DNA of 64,000 nt from the NCBI RefSeq assembly GCF_000955955.1, contig NZ_JYJG01000087.1, forward strand, positions 3,389-67,388, read 5' to 3'. Below, one piece after another: positions 50,229 through 58,531 of this stretch (positions are counted from its first letter, which is position 1; each line of letters opens with the position of its first letter). The notes under the pieces are model-generated. The model was not told where the DNA came from. It worked only from the letters and a program-made list of their open reading frames with translations, and did no database searches. Source of the DNA: Lentzea aerocolonigenes (GTDB lineage Bacteria > Actinomycetota > Actinomycetes > Mycobacteriales > Pseudonocardiaceae). A program made the translations under genes and the position numbers.

Positions 50229-51482
50229 ATGGGTGCTGCGGTGTCGCTGAGCCAGGAGGCCGTCGAGGTCGTTCCGGGCGAGGTCGCCACGATCGATCTG
50301 ACGATCCGCAACACGGGCGGTGTCGTCGACCAGTTCATGCTCGACGTGATGGGTGCCGCGACCGAGTGGACGACCGTCGAGCCGCAGTCGGTCAACCTCA
50401 TGCCCGACCAGGAGGCGACGGCGCGCATCGAGTTCGCCCCGCCGAGGTCGAGCGACGTGGCCGCGGAGGAGCTGTACTTCGCCGTGCGGGTGATGTCGGT
50501 GGAGGACACCGAGAACACCGTCGTCGAAGAGGGTGTCGTGGAGGTGCGTGAGTTCCGCGAGCTCGCCGCGGAGATCGTGCCGTCGAGAACCACCGGGCGG
50601 CGCAAGGGCCGCACCCAGCTCGCGGTGGACAATCTCGGCAACACGATGGCGTTCGTGTCGCTCAACGGGTTCGACCCGGCCGACGAGGTCGGGGTGGACT
50701 TCCGTCAGCACTCGGTCGACATTCCGGCCGGCCGCACCGTGCTGGTGAGGACGGTGGTCCGGCCGTGGCGCAGGTTCTTCAAGGGCGCGGACAAGACGCA
50801 CTCGTTCGAGGTGAACGTGGTGCCGTCGCACGGGACGCCGATCAAGACCAGCGGCACGTACGTGCAGACGCAGCTGCTGCCGAGGGGACTGCTGGCAGCC
50901 TTGGGCATCGTGGTGGCGGGCGTTGTCGTGCTGGCCGCGCTGATGATGACGGTGCTCAAGCCGAAGGTCGTGTCGACGGCGTCGGACGCGCCACCGGGCG
51001 TGAGCGGTGCCGCGGGCACGTCGAGCAGCGGGCCGTCGTCGGCCGCGAGCTCCTCGGCCCCCTCGTCGTCGAGCGCCGCCCCGTCGAGCTCTGTCAGCCC
51101 GTCCGGGGGCGTGCAGCCGAGCGGTTCGCCGCTGCCGCCCTCCAGCGCCGCGCCGGAACCGATCGACTTCCGGATCGTGGCCGACCCGAAGCCGGGCGCC
51201 GGGTACGTGAGCTTCGCCTACCAGCCACCGGCGGGCAAGACGCTGCTGGTGTCGGACCTGATGATCGAGAACCCGAACGGCGACCTCGGCACGCTGCGCA
51301 TCCAGCGCAACGACAGCGTGCTCATGCAGTTCGGCCTCGCGAACTTCAAGGACATGGAACGCACCTTCTCCCAGCCGATCGTGTTCCGGCCGGGCCAGCG
51401 GGTCGTGGTGAGCGTCAAGTGCGACAACACAGGAGACACCAAGTGCGGGACGTCCGTGTACTTCACCGGTCAGGTGAGGTAG
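50229..51482 (+). CDS. Membrane-anchored Ig-like eCIS-associated protein
   Basis: 417 residues. Two N-terminal beta-sandwich domains of the NEW3/COG1470 type (SLSQEAVEVVPGEVATIDLT, RTQLAVDNLGNTMAFVSLNG) lack a signal peptide and so should face the cytoplasm. A transmembrane helix at about 221-243 (GLLAALGIVVAGVVVLAALM) is followed by a Ser/Pro-rich linker and a C-terminal extracytoplasmic beta domain of about 110 residues (VSFAYQPPAGKTLLVSDLMI, CDNTGDTKCGTSVYF with two cysteines). The layout suggests a docking protein linking cytoplasmic particles to the membrane, comparable in concept to CisA of Streptomyces (inference). Last gene of the close-packed eCIS block. Confidence 0.83.
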   Translation: MGAAVSLSQEAVEVVPGEVATIDLTIRNTGGVVDQFMLDVMGAATEWTTVEPQSVNLMPDQEATARIEFAPPRSSDVAAEELYFAVRVMSVEDTENTVVEEGVVEVREFRELAAEIVPSRTTGRRKGRTQLAVDNLGNTMAFVSLNGFDPADEVGVDFRQHSVDIPAGRTVLVRTVVRPWRRFFKGADKTHSFEVNVVPSHGTPIKTSGTYVQTQLLPRGLLAALGIVVAGVVVLAALMMTVLKPKVVSTASDAPPGVSGAAGTSSSGPSSAASSSAPSSSSAAPSSSVSPSGGVQPSGSPLPPSSAAPEPIDFRIVADPKPGAGYVSFAYQPPAGKTLLVSDLMIENPNGDLGTLRIQRNDSVLMQFGLANFKDMERTFSQPIVFRPGQRVVVSVKCDNTGDTKCGTSVYFTGQVR

Positions 51483-51543
51483 CCGCGAACGGACGGGCCC
51501 GCGCGCACCAGGTCACGTCCCGCCCGACTCGGAGGAGGCGCTC

Positions 51544-53124
51544 ATGCCACCGTCGGGACGAGCGACGTGGACGATGTGGCTCGTGGCCGCGGTCTGCGCG
51601 GGTGCCGTGCTCGCGCTGACCGCCGGACAGTCCACTGTGTACGCCGATCTGCCGGACCTGGTGCCGCACGACGCCGAAGGGCACGTCGTGGCGGTGGGCG
51701 GCGACCCTCGGCAGGACGCGCCGGACGCCGCCGGGATCGAACAGGCGGCGCGGCGCAACCTCGCGGCGCTCGACGTTCGTTACGGCAGGTCGTTCGGCGA
51801 CTTGGAGGTGGTGAGCACCCGCAGGACGATCGCGGGCACGGTCGTGCGGGCGCGGCAGGTCTTCCGCGGCACACCCGTCGAAGGCGCCGAGGTCGTGCAG
51901 GTCTACGACGCGCGCGGCGGGTTCGTCGGCGCGGTCGGACACGTGGTGCTGGCGCGGCAGGGTGACTTCCCGCCGGACTACGACGCGGACGTGCTCCGCG
52001 ACCGCGCGGTGCGGGCGGTCGCGGCCAGTGCGTCCGTGCCCGCCCAGGATCTGTCCGCGGAGGAACCAGCGCCCGTCTGGCACGATCCGGACCTGGCCAG
52101 GCCCGGTGACCTGTCGATCGCCGTTCCCGCCTTCAAGGTCACCGTGCGGGGAACGGCACCAGACCACGCGTGGACAGCTGTGCTGCACGCCACCGAGGAC
52201 GAGGTGCTGGAGGTGCGTCCGGCCGTGCTGGGCGTGGTGGACCACGCCGTCTGCGACGCGCGCGGCAAGGTCGTCACCGGGGCGCCAGCAACCGTCCGAT
52301 GTGGACTGACGTTCCCGATCGCCGACCCCGGGGCAGCCAAAGGCGCGGCGGCCACGGCCTACGCGCGGCTCGCGGACGTCAGCGCGTTCTACTCGCGGTT
52401 TCTGCGCACCGACCTGGTGGCATTGATCGGCACCGACGCCGGCGACGAGGAGGGCCTCGCACTGCGCGCGACCGTGCGGGTCTGCGCCGCCGGCGGATGT
52501 CCGTACCGGTCGTCGTTCTGGAACGGCGAGCAGCTCGTCTTCGGTGACGTGGTCACCGACGCGGTGGTGGGGCACGAGGTCGCGCACGCGGTGGCGGCAC
52601 GAGTAGCGGGTGATCCGGTGACAGGACGGGCACGGGAGGTCGCCGAGGGCATGGCGGACGTCCTCGGCCAGTTCGCGGCGATCGGTTCCGGCCCGGCCGG
52701 CGTCGAGGGTGGTGATCGGTGGCAGTTCACGGATCCGGCGAGCGGGGAGGTTCGGAACATGGCCGATCCCGGCCTGTCCGCCGTGCCGCAACCGGCGAGC
52801 GTGGGCGGCGCGCACTGGCAGTCCGGCGCCACCGATCCGCACGTGAACGCGGGTGTCGTCGCCAAGGCCGCGGCACTGCTCGTGGACGGCGGAGAGGTGG
52901 ACGGGCAACACGTCCAGGGCATCGGCCTGGACAAGGCAGTGGCGATCTGGTGGGGCGCGCAGAACTACCTCACGCCCTCAGCGACGTTCCTCGACCTCGC
53001 GAACGCGTTGGAGATCTCCTGCAACGTGGCCGTGCGCGACGTGGTCAACGGCGTCGACTGGGAGGACTGCGACTCCGTGAGCGCGGTCATCACCGCGACA
53101 CGGCTGGATTCCCCGGCGGAATAG
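51544..53124 (+). CDS. Secreted thermolysin-type (M4) metallopeptidase
   Basis: 526 residues. Signal peptide (WLVAAVCAGAVLALTAG), an FTP-like propeptide (VVRARQVFRGTPVEGAEVVQ), a further pro-region, then the catalytic domain: HEVAH at 344-348 with the third ligand Glu at 368 (AEGMAD), exactly 20 residues after the second His as in thermolysin, and DPHVNAGVVAKAAALLVDG matching the distal His motif. All catalytic residues are present. ATG 51544 follows GGAGGAGG. It lies 61 bases downstream of the eCIS block on the same strand and may process envelope proteins or released material. Confidence 0.88.
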   Translation: MPPSGRATWTMWLVAAVCAGAVLALTAGQSTVYADLPDLVPHDAEGHVVAVGGDPRQDAPDAAGIEQAARRNLAALDVRYGRSFGDLEVVSTRRTIAGTVVRARQVFRGTPVEGAEVVQVYDARGGFVGAVGHVVLARQGDFPPDYDADVLRDRAVRAVAASASVPAQDLSAEEPAPVWHDPDLARPGDLSIAVPAFKVTVRGTAPDHAWTAVLHATEDEVLEVRPAVLGVVDHAVCDARGKVVTGAPATVRCGLTFPIADPGAAKGAAATAYARLADVSAFYSRFLRTDLVALIGTDAGDEEGLALRATVRVCAAGGCPYRSSFWNGEQLVFGDVVTDAVVGHEVAHAVAARVAGDPVTGRAREVAEGMADVLGQFAAIGSGPAGVEGGDRWQFTDPASGEVRNMADPGLSAVPQPASVGGAHWQSGATDPHVNAGVVAKAAALLVDGGEVDGQHVQGIGLDKAVAIWWGAQNYLTPSATFLDLANALEISCNVAVRDVVNGVDWEDCDSVSAVITATRLDSPAE

Positions 53125-53192
53125 GCGTCATCGACAGCCGGTGCCGTGGTCAAGGTGGGCAACCGGACGAACCTTTCGAGGAGAGCAGTGGT

Positions 53193-54212
53193 ATGGATCG
53201 AACCGAGCCGCGCGACGGCACACCGAAAGCGGTGCTGGTCGTGTCCGCGGCCTGGCTCGCGACGGCGGTCGTGATCGGGGCGCTCGCGCTGGGCCACGAG
53301 TACGGGCAGGCGGCACCTGCACGGCCGCGCACCGAGCCCACCACACCCGCGCAGAAACCCGTTGGGCTGCGGGTGAAGGACAACCGTCTGCCTGCGGAGA
53401 GCAAGACGACGCAGGCACCCGAGAGCGAGCGGGCGAAGGCGAGTGCCATGTCCGTCGTGGCGTCGGCGCTCGCGGCCAACGGCATCCCGGAAACCGCGTA
53501 CAAGGCCTACGTGCACGCGGCCGAGGTGATCGCGAGCGAACAGCCGGGCTGCGGTCTGCACTGGTCCCTGCTGGCGGGCATCGGCAAGGTCGAGTCCGGC
53601 CACGGCAGGGGCAAGTACCTGGCCGACGGCACGGTGGCGCAACCGATTCTCGGGCCATCGCTGGACGGCAGCCCCGGCGTGGCGCGCATCGTCGACGCGA
53701 ACGGCGAGTACGTCCGGGCCACCGGGCCGATGCAGTTCCTGCCGTCCTCCTGGGCGCCGGTCGCGTCCGACGGCAACGGCGACGGCGTCAAGGACATCAA
53801 CAACATGTACGACGCGGCGCTCGGCGCGGCGAAGTACCTGTGCCGGGGTGGTGGCGACCTGCGGGACGAGTCGCAGCGCCGCGCGGCGGTGTTCCGCTAC
53901 AACCAGTCGCAGGCATACGTGAACCTGGTGCTGGCGATCGCGGACTCCTACCGCACCGGCGAACCCGTGCGCGCCACCGAGTCGATCCTGCCCGCACCGC
54001 TCCCGCAGCCGGAGCAGCAGGCGCAACCGGTGCAGGCTCCGGAAAGCACGGGTACGAGCACCACGAGCACCACGGGTACCACCACCGCGGTCACGTCCAC
54101 GCCGACGACCACCGTGCCGGTGCCGAGCGTCACGGGGTCGTCGACGTCGGTGCCGCCGAGCTCTTCGGCGGCGAGCTCGGCCGCAGCCAGCTCCGCTGAC
54201 CAGATCGGCTGA
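53193..54212 (+). CDS. Membrane-anchored lytic transglycosylase
   Basis: 339 residues. An N-terminal signal anchor (AVLVVSAAWLATAVVIGALAL) and linker precede a transglycosylase domain (about 110-250) with LLAGIGKVESGHGRGKYL (catalytic Glu), GPMQFLPSSWAPVASD and DINNMYDAALGAAKYLCRGG, typical of MltB-like enzymes of actinobacteria. The C-terminal 80 residues are Thr/Ser/Pro-rich and disordered. It cleaves peptidoglycan between MurNAc and GlcNAc. ATG 53193 follows GAGGAGAG. Downstream of the M4 peptidase and before a strong terminator; it may open the wall for particle release or firing (inference). Confidence 0.92.
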   Translation: MDRTEPRDGTPKAVLVVSAAWLATAVVIGALALGHEYGQAAPARPRTEPTTPAQKPVGLRVKDNRLPAESKTTQAPESERAKASAMSVVASALAANGIPETAYKAYVHAAEVIASEQPGCGLHWSLLAGIGKVESGHGRGKYLADGTVAQPILGPSLDGSPGVARIVDANGEYVRATGPMQFLPSSWAPVASDGNGDGVKDINNMYDAALGAAKYLCRGGGDLRDESQRRAAVFRYNQSQAYVNLVLAIADSYRTGEPVRATESILPAPLPQPEQQAQPVQAPESTGTSTTSTTGTTTAVTSTPTTTVPVPSVTGSSTSVPPSSSAASSAAASSADQIG

Positions 54213-54233
54213 CCAGATCGCCTGAGCAGGCAA

Positions 54234-54276
54234 CGGAAAAGCCGCCGCCCGAACCGTTCGGGCGGCGGCTTTTCCG
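54234..54276. terminator. Bidirectional terminator, 20-bp stem
   Basis: Bases 54234-54253 pair perfectly with 54257-54276 around a CCG loop. A-tracts before and T-tracts after the GC core make it a classic intrinsic terminator for both the transglycosylase and the convergent MMPL gene. Confidence 0.95.
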
Positions 54277-54284
54277 GTGTGCCG

Positions 54285-56462
54285 TCAGACCGGAGCGTGT
54301 TCCCGCTCGGCGGAGTCCTCGGTGACTTCCGGCTCGGCCTTGCCGGACCGGGTGGTCAGCGCCAGCAGTCCGGGCACCAGCAGCAGCGCCACGATCGAGG
54401 CGGTGAGCACGATGCCGGTGGTGACGGCGATTCCGGTCTCCACGAGCAACGTCACCCCGGAGAACAGCAGCGAGGCGAACGTGCCCGCGAGGATCGCGCC
54501 CGCGGCGAGCACAGAGCCCGCCGTACCGCTCACCGCGGCGCGGATGGCGTCGCGTGTGGACAGTCCGGCCGCGTGCTCCTCGCGCACCCGTGCGACCACG
54601 AGCATCGCGTAGTCGCTGCCGATCGCCAGCACGAACAGATACGCCATCGTGGGCACGAGGTAGTTGACGCCGTTCTCGCCGAACCAGCGCACGAGCAGCC
54701 CGGTGGCACCGAGCGTCGCCGCGAAACCGGCGAGCACGGCCAGCGTGATCAGCACCGCCGTCAGCGGCCTGCGCAGCAGCAACGCCAGCACCAGCACGAT
54801 CAGCGCGCCCGCGATCGGGAACTCGAGCCGCAGGTCGTGACTGTTGGCCGCCCGCAGGTCGGCCAGCGCCGACGACTGCCCGCCGACGAACGCGTCCACC
54901 CGTGTGCCCGCGGCCTCGTGCACCTTGTTCCGCAGCACACCGTTCGCTCCGGCGAGGTCCATCGCCTCCACCGAGGCAGGTGGCACGTCGAGCACGGCGT
55001 CGATGCGCGCGACCTTGTTGTCGCTGGACCGGATCGGCTGCTGCACGGTGACGACGTGCGGCACCGACCGCAACGTGTTGACCACCGCGGTGATCCGCCC
55101 CGCCGAGAGCGCGGCGCCGTCAACCGTGCGCAGATAGACCGAGACCGGGTTGACCGAGCCGACCGGATAGCCGGTGGTGAGCTGGTGGTAGGCGGTCACG
55201 CCAGGGGAGTCCTGCGGCAGCTCGCCCAGGTTGTCGTAGTCCAGCCGCAACGTCGCGAGCCCGCCCGCGAGCACTCCGAGCAGCACCAGCGCACCCAGCA
55301 CGACCCGGAACGGCCGCCGTGCCACGAGCGTGGCGATCCGGCCCGGTTCGGCGTGGTGTGCGCGTGCCGCGTGCGGCTTGCTCGGCCAGAACACGGCGGG
55401 CCCCAGCACCGAGACCACGGCGGGCACGAGCGTGAGGGCGGCGAGCACCATCACCACGACGCCGATCGCGAGGCCGGCACCGAGCGTGCGGAACACCGCC
55501 AGCGACGCGACGAGCAGCGTGAGGAATGCGCACGTCACCGCTCCACCGGCCGAGGCGATCACCTCACCGATGCGGCGCACCGCGGTGATGACGGCGTCCG
55601 GCCCGTGACCGCCGGACCGCAGCTCGTCGCGGTAGCGGAACAGCAGGAAGAGCACGTAGTCCGTGCCGATGCCGAAGAGCACCACGATCAGCAACGTCAG
55701 CAGCTGCGGCGGCACGGTGAAGCCGAAAGCGGTGGCGGCTGCGGCGATCGCCGCCCTGGCGACGACGAAGACGATGCCGATCGCGATGAGCGGCACCACG
55801 GGCGCGGCGACGCTGCGGAACGCCACGATCATCAGCAGCACCACCAGGATCAGCGTGATCACCCCGACGAGCCGCTCGGCGCGTTCGATCGAGGCGGCGA
55901 AGTCGGCGCTCATCGCCGCGGGCCCGGTCACCCCGGCGACCAGACCAGACGCACGTGCCTTGTCCTGCGCTGCCGAACGAACCGCGGTGACCGCGCCCGC
56001 CGCCTCCGGCGACCCGGCCTGGTCGGTGGCGAGCACCACGGCTGCCACCGCCACCTTCTTGTTCTGCGACAACGACTGCGGCGTCGTCGTCACGGACTTC
56101 ACTCCGGCGGGTCTGGCGGTGTCGATCGCGTGGCTGATGACGCCCACCTGGGCGATGTCGGCGCCGGAGAGCACCCCGCCGTCGGCGCGGGTGAAGACCA
56201 GCTGCACGCCCTGGTCACGGCTGAACGCCGAGCCCGCGACACCGTTCGCGCGCGCGGACTCGCTGTTCGCCACGACCGGCGTGGCGGCGGCGGGGTCGAC
56301 CACCGACGAGTATGCGGGTGCGAAGACGTACGCGGCGGCCGCGAGCACCACCCAGAAGGCCATCACCCACCACCGGTGGCGCACGACGACTCGGCCGATC
56401 GTGCCGAACAGACCCGCTCGCTCGTGGGCGCGGCCAGCGGCTGTGGAGGCTGCAGAGCTCAT
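54285..56462 (-). CDS. MMPL/RND-family transporter
   Basis: 725 residues with about 12 transmembrane helices in two similar halves, each preceded by a large extracytoplasmic loop. Family landmarks include ATLVPAVVSVLGPAVFWPSK at the end of the first helix block and GSDYAMLVVARVREE, and GIGTDYVLFLLFRYRDEL with the proton-relay Asp-Tyr pair (TDYVLFLL, SDYAMLVV). MMPL proteins export lipids or lipopeptides by proton motive force; export of a lipid product from the pathways in this window is only a guess. ATG 56462 follows GGGGAG. A CGAAA-N17-CGTAAG element lies about 97 bases upstream. Confidence 0.93.
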   Translation of the reverse strand: MSSAASTAAGRAHERAGLFGTIGRVVVRHRWWVMAFWVVLAAAAYVFAPAYSSVVDPAAATPVVANSESARANGVAGSAFSRDQGVQLVFTRADGGVLSGADIAQVGVISHAIDTARPAGVKSVTTTPQSLSQNKKVAVAAVVLATDQAGSPEAAGAVTAVRSAAQDKARASGLVAGVTGPAAMSADFAASIERAERLVGVITLILVVLLMIVAFRSVAAPVVPLIAIGIVFVVARAAIAAAATAFGFTVPPQLLTLLIVVLFGIGTDYVLFLLFRYRDELRSGGHGPDAVITAVRRIGEVIASAGGAVTCAFLTLLVASLAVFRTLGAGLAIGVVVMVLAALTLVPAVVSVLGPAVFWPSKPHAARAHHAEPGRIATLVARRPFRVVLGALVLLGVLAGGLATLRLDYDNLGELPQDSPGVTAYHQLTTGYPVGSVNPVSVYLRTVDGAALSAGRITAVVNTLRSVPHVVTVQQPIRSSDNKVARIDAVLDVPPASVEAMDLAGANGVLRNKVHEAAGTRVDAFVGGQSSALADLRAANSHDLRLEFPIAGALIVLVLALLLRRPLTAVLITLAVLAGFAATLGATGLLVRWFGENGVNYLVPTMAYLFVLAIGSDYAMLVVARVREEHAAGLSTRDAIRAAVSGTAGSVLAAGAILAGTFASLLFSGVTLLVETGIAVTTGIVLTASIVALLLVPGLLALTTRSGKAEPEVTEDSAEREHAPV

Positions 56463-56558
56463 CCGTCTCCCCTTCCAGCTCCACCCGCGGCGCGCGTGGC
56501 TGAGACCGGCACGACCCGCGGGCGTTCGTGCAGGACATGAGCCGGCGGGCTGGTGCTC

Positions 56559-56586
56559 CTTACGCGCGCACCAGGAAATCCTTTCG
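56559..56586 (-). promoter_or_regulatory. CGAAA-N17-CGTAAG promoter candidate
   Basis: Minus-strand CGAAA (plus 56582-56586), 17 bases, CGTAAG (plus 56559-56564), 97 bases before the MMPL start. CGTAAGGAGCACC here also occurs before the DUF4389-type gene (plus 14462-14474). Confidence 0.45.
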
Positions 56587-56596
56587 GCAGCTGTGT

Positions 56597-58531
56597 TCAG
56601 CTCGGCATGAGCGTCCGCACGCGCGCGGTGAGCTCGTCGTTGTCGCGTTGCGCCTGCTCCGCCAGCGCCGGGAATCGGGAAACCGCCTCGGTGACGACGT
56701 CGAGCGACTCCCCGGCGGCCTTCTTCGCCCAGGCCAGTTCCTCGCGCAACCACGTGCGGATCTCGGCGAGCGCGTCGGGGGAGTCCACCCTGGACAGATG
56801 CGCGCGCGTGTGCAGCCGCAGCGCATCGAAGCCGTCCACGTAGTGCTGCGCGTTGGCGCAGTGCGCGGCCAGCGCGTCGTCAGCGGTGAGCTCGGCGAAG
56901 TCGCCGACGAGAGGTGCGGGGGCCGGGTCGGGAGCGAAGAGCACGACCAGGGCGTCCCGGCACTCGGTCCACGGCTCGGCGTCCGCGACCGCTTCCCAGC
57001 CCTCCAGCAGCGCCGCCGACTCCCGCGCCCACGCCTCCGACTCCGCGAACAGCGAGGTCGTCCACGTCGCGAGAGAGGTCAGCGCCGCCGATCTCTTCCC
57101 GAGTGCGTCCAGCAGCTCGGCGTGCGCCTCGGCGAGCGCGGATGCGGGTGGGTCAGGCTGCGCCACCAGGTTGTTCCAGACGTCGGCGTTGTCCTGCACG
57201 GCAGCGTTGACCCTGTGCAGTGCGCTGGTGGGCGCGAACGTGGTCAGGCCGTCGAACCGCACCGGGAGCTGGGCGCCGCCGAGCCGGATGCCGGGGTACG
57301 TCTGCGCCAGCGCGGTCCAGTACGCCGCGTGGTTCGCGACCAGCGGACCGGCCACCACGATGCCGCCGTCGAGCCGCGGTGCCACGACGACACCGCCGTC
57401 GACGCGCCGCCACGTGCGCGCGTGCCGGGGGAGCGCGCCCGATCCCGGCACCTCGTAACCGTCCGGGCCGCGCACCGACCTCGCCCGCTCGGGATCGACG
57501 AGGACCATTCCGTCGCGTTCGGCGCACGGCAGCGGCCGGCGCGGCGGTGCGGCGTGCAGTGCCGCGATGTTGTGCCGGTCGACGAGCCCGCGCAGGACGT
57601 CCCCGGTGACCCCGGCCGGGAACAGCGCGATGCCGGCGGAGAGGTGGTTGGCCAGCTCAGGCTCGGTCTGCACGATTCCGATGCGTTCGACCGGGGGCAG
57701 TGCCGCCCACGCCTGCGCGGCCTGTTCGGGCTTGGCCCGGCCGCCGAACGCCCACTGCTGCACCCACTCGTCGGCGTCCTGCAGTGCCTCCATCACCACC
57801 TCGTCGGCCGCCAGCACGCCGAGCTCGGCCGACGGCACGGAGTTGACATAGGCGCGCAGGCTGAACCGCCCGGCGTCGCGGAGCACGGTGCGCGCCGCGC
57901 GCCGCGTGATCCAGTCGTCGATCTCGCCCCAGCCGCGCGCCATCGCCTGCTTGTCGGCGGGCCAGGAGTCGAACAGCTGCTCCTGCTCGGCGAACGGCAG
58001 CGCAAGGAACGCGTCGACCTCGGCGTCGAGCGGCATCAAGGCGGCGTTGACCGGACTGGACTGCTCGTCGGTGCCGAGTGCGTCGGTGCCGATCGCACTG
58101 AGGCACGCGATCAGGTGCAGGTCGGTGGTGCGGCCGAACTCGGGCCGGTCGAGCAGCTGGGCGAACAGGCCACCGCAGCGGTGCACGCCGCGGCACCCGG
58201 ACGGGTCGTCGCACAGCCGCGTCTCACCGTCGACGAGCGCGATCCGCGGGTCGTTGACGTACAGCACGGTGATGCCCGGTGCTTCCGCGCTCGCGAGCAC
58301 CGCGTACTCGTCGTCCCCCAGCGGACCCAGCGCCACGTTGGGGCACACCGCGAGCGGGCCGATCGAGCGCAGCGGTGCCGTGCCGCCGCGGCCGGTGAGC
58401 GCGGCGGCACCGAGCGCGAGCGGCAGCGACTCGCCGGGTGCGGCGTAGAGGTGGACGGTCAGTCCGGCTGGGACGAACGTGTCGTCTCCTGTGGACAGTC
58501 CGTGTCCGGTGACGAACAGCTCGGTGGTCAT
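56597..58531 (-). CDS. Cysteine-motif family protein, member D
   Basis: 644 residues. The N-terminus (ELFVTGHGLSTGDDTFVPAG, then LTVHLYAAPGESLPLALGAA) is the best match to the GHG/VPAG pattern and is clearly related to member B. It has CPNVALGPLGDDE, the core motif LCDDPSGC-x5-CGGLF, and DLHLIACLSAI as in member B (DLHLLACLSAA). A helical C-terminal half ends AQRDNDELTARVRTLM. ATG 58531 follows AGGGAG. The perfect palindrome TGCCCGATCGGGCA lies 47 bases upstream. It shares its promoter region with the divergent giant surface protein. No export signal. Confidence 0.9.
   Translation of the reverse strand: MTTELFVTGHGLSTGDDTFVPAGLTVHLYAAPGESLPLALGAAALTGRGGTAPLRSIGPLAVCPNVALGPLGDDEYAVLASAEAPGITVLYVNDPRIALVDGETRLCDDPSGCRGVHRCGGLFAQLLDRPEFGRTTDLHLIACLSAIGTDALGTDEQSSPVNAALMPLDAEVDAFLALPFAEQEQLFDSWPADKQAMARGWGEIDDWITRRAARTVLRDAGRFSLRAYVNSVPSAELGVLAADEVVMEALQDADEWVQQWAFGGRAKPEQAAQAWAALPPVERIGIVQTEPELANHLSAGIALFPAGVTGDVLRGLVDRHNIAALHAAPPRRPLPCAERDGMVLVDPERARSVRGPDGYEVPGSGALPRHARTWRRVDGGVVVAPRLDGGIVVAGPLVANHAAYWTALAQTYPGIRLGGAQLPVRFDGLTTFAPTSALHRVNAAVQDNADVWNNLVAQPDPPASALAEAHAELLDALGKRSAALTSLATWTTSLFAESEAWARESAALLEGWEAVADAEPWTECRDALVVLFAPDPAPAPLVGDFAELTADDALAAHCANAQHYVDGFDALRLHTRAHLSRVDSPDALAEIRTWLREELAWAKKAAGESLDVVTEAVSRFPALAEQAQRDNDELTARVRTLMPS

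Noticed and set aside
33594..51482. Prophage interpretation of the contractile genes
   Set aside because: No capsid, portal, terminase, integrase or lysis cassette. DUF4157, DUF4255-like and PAAR proteins with membrane-anchored accessories are typical of eCIS.
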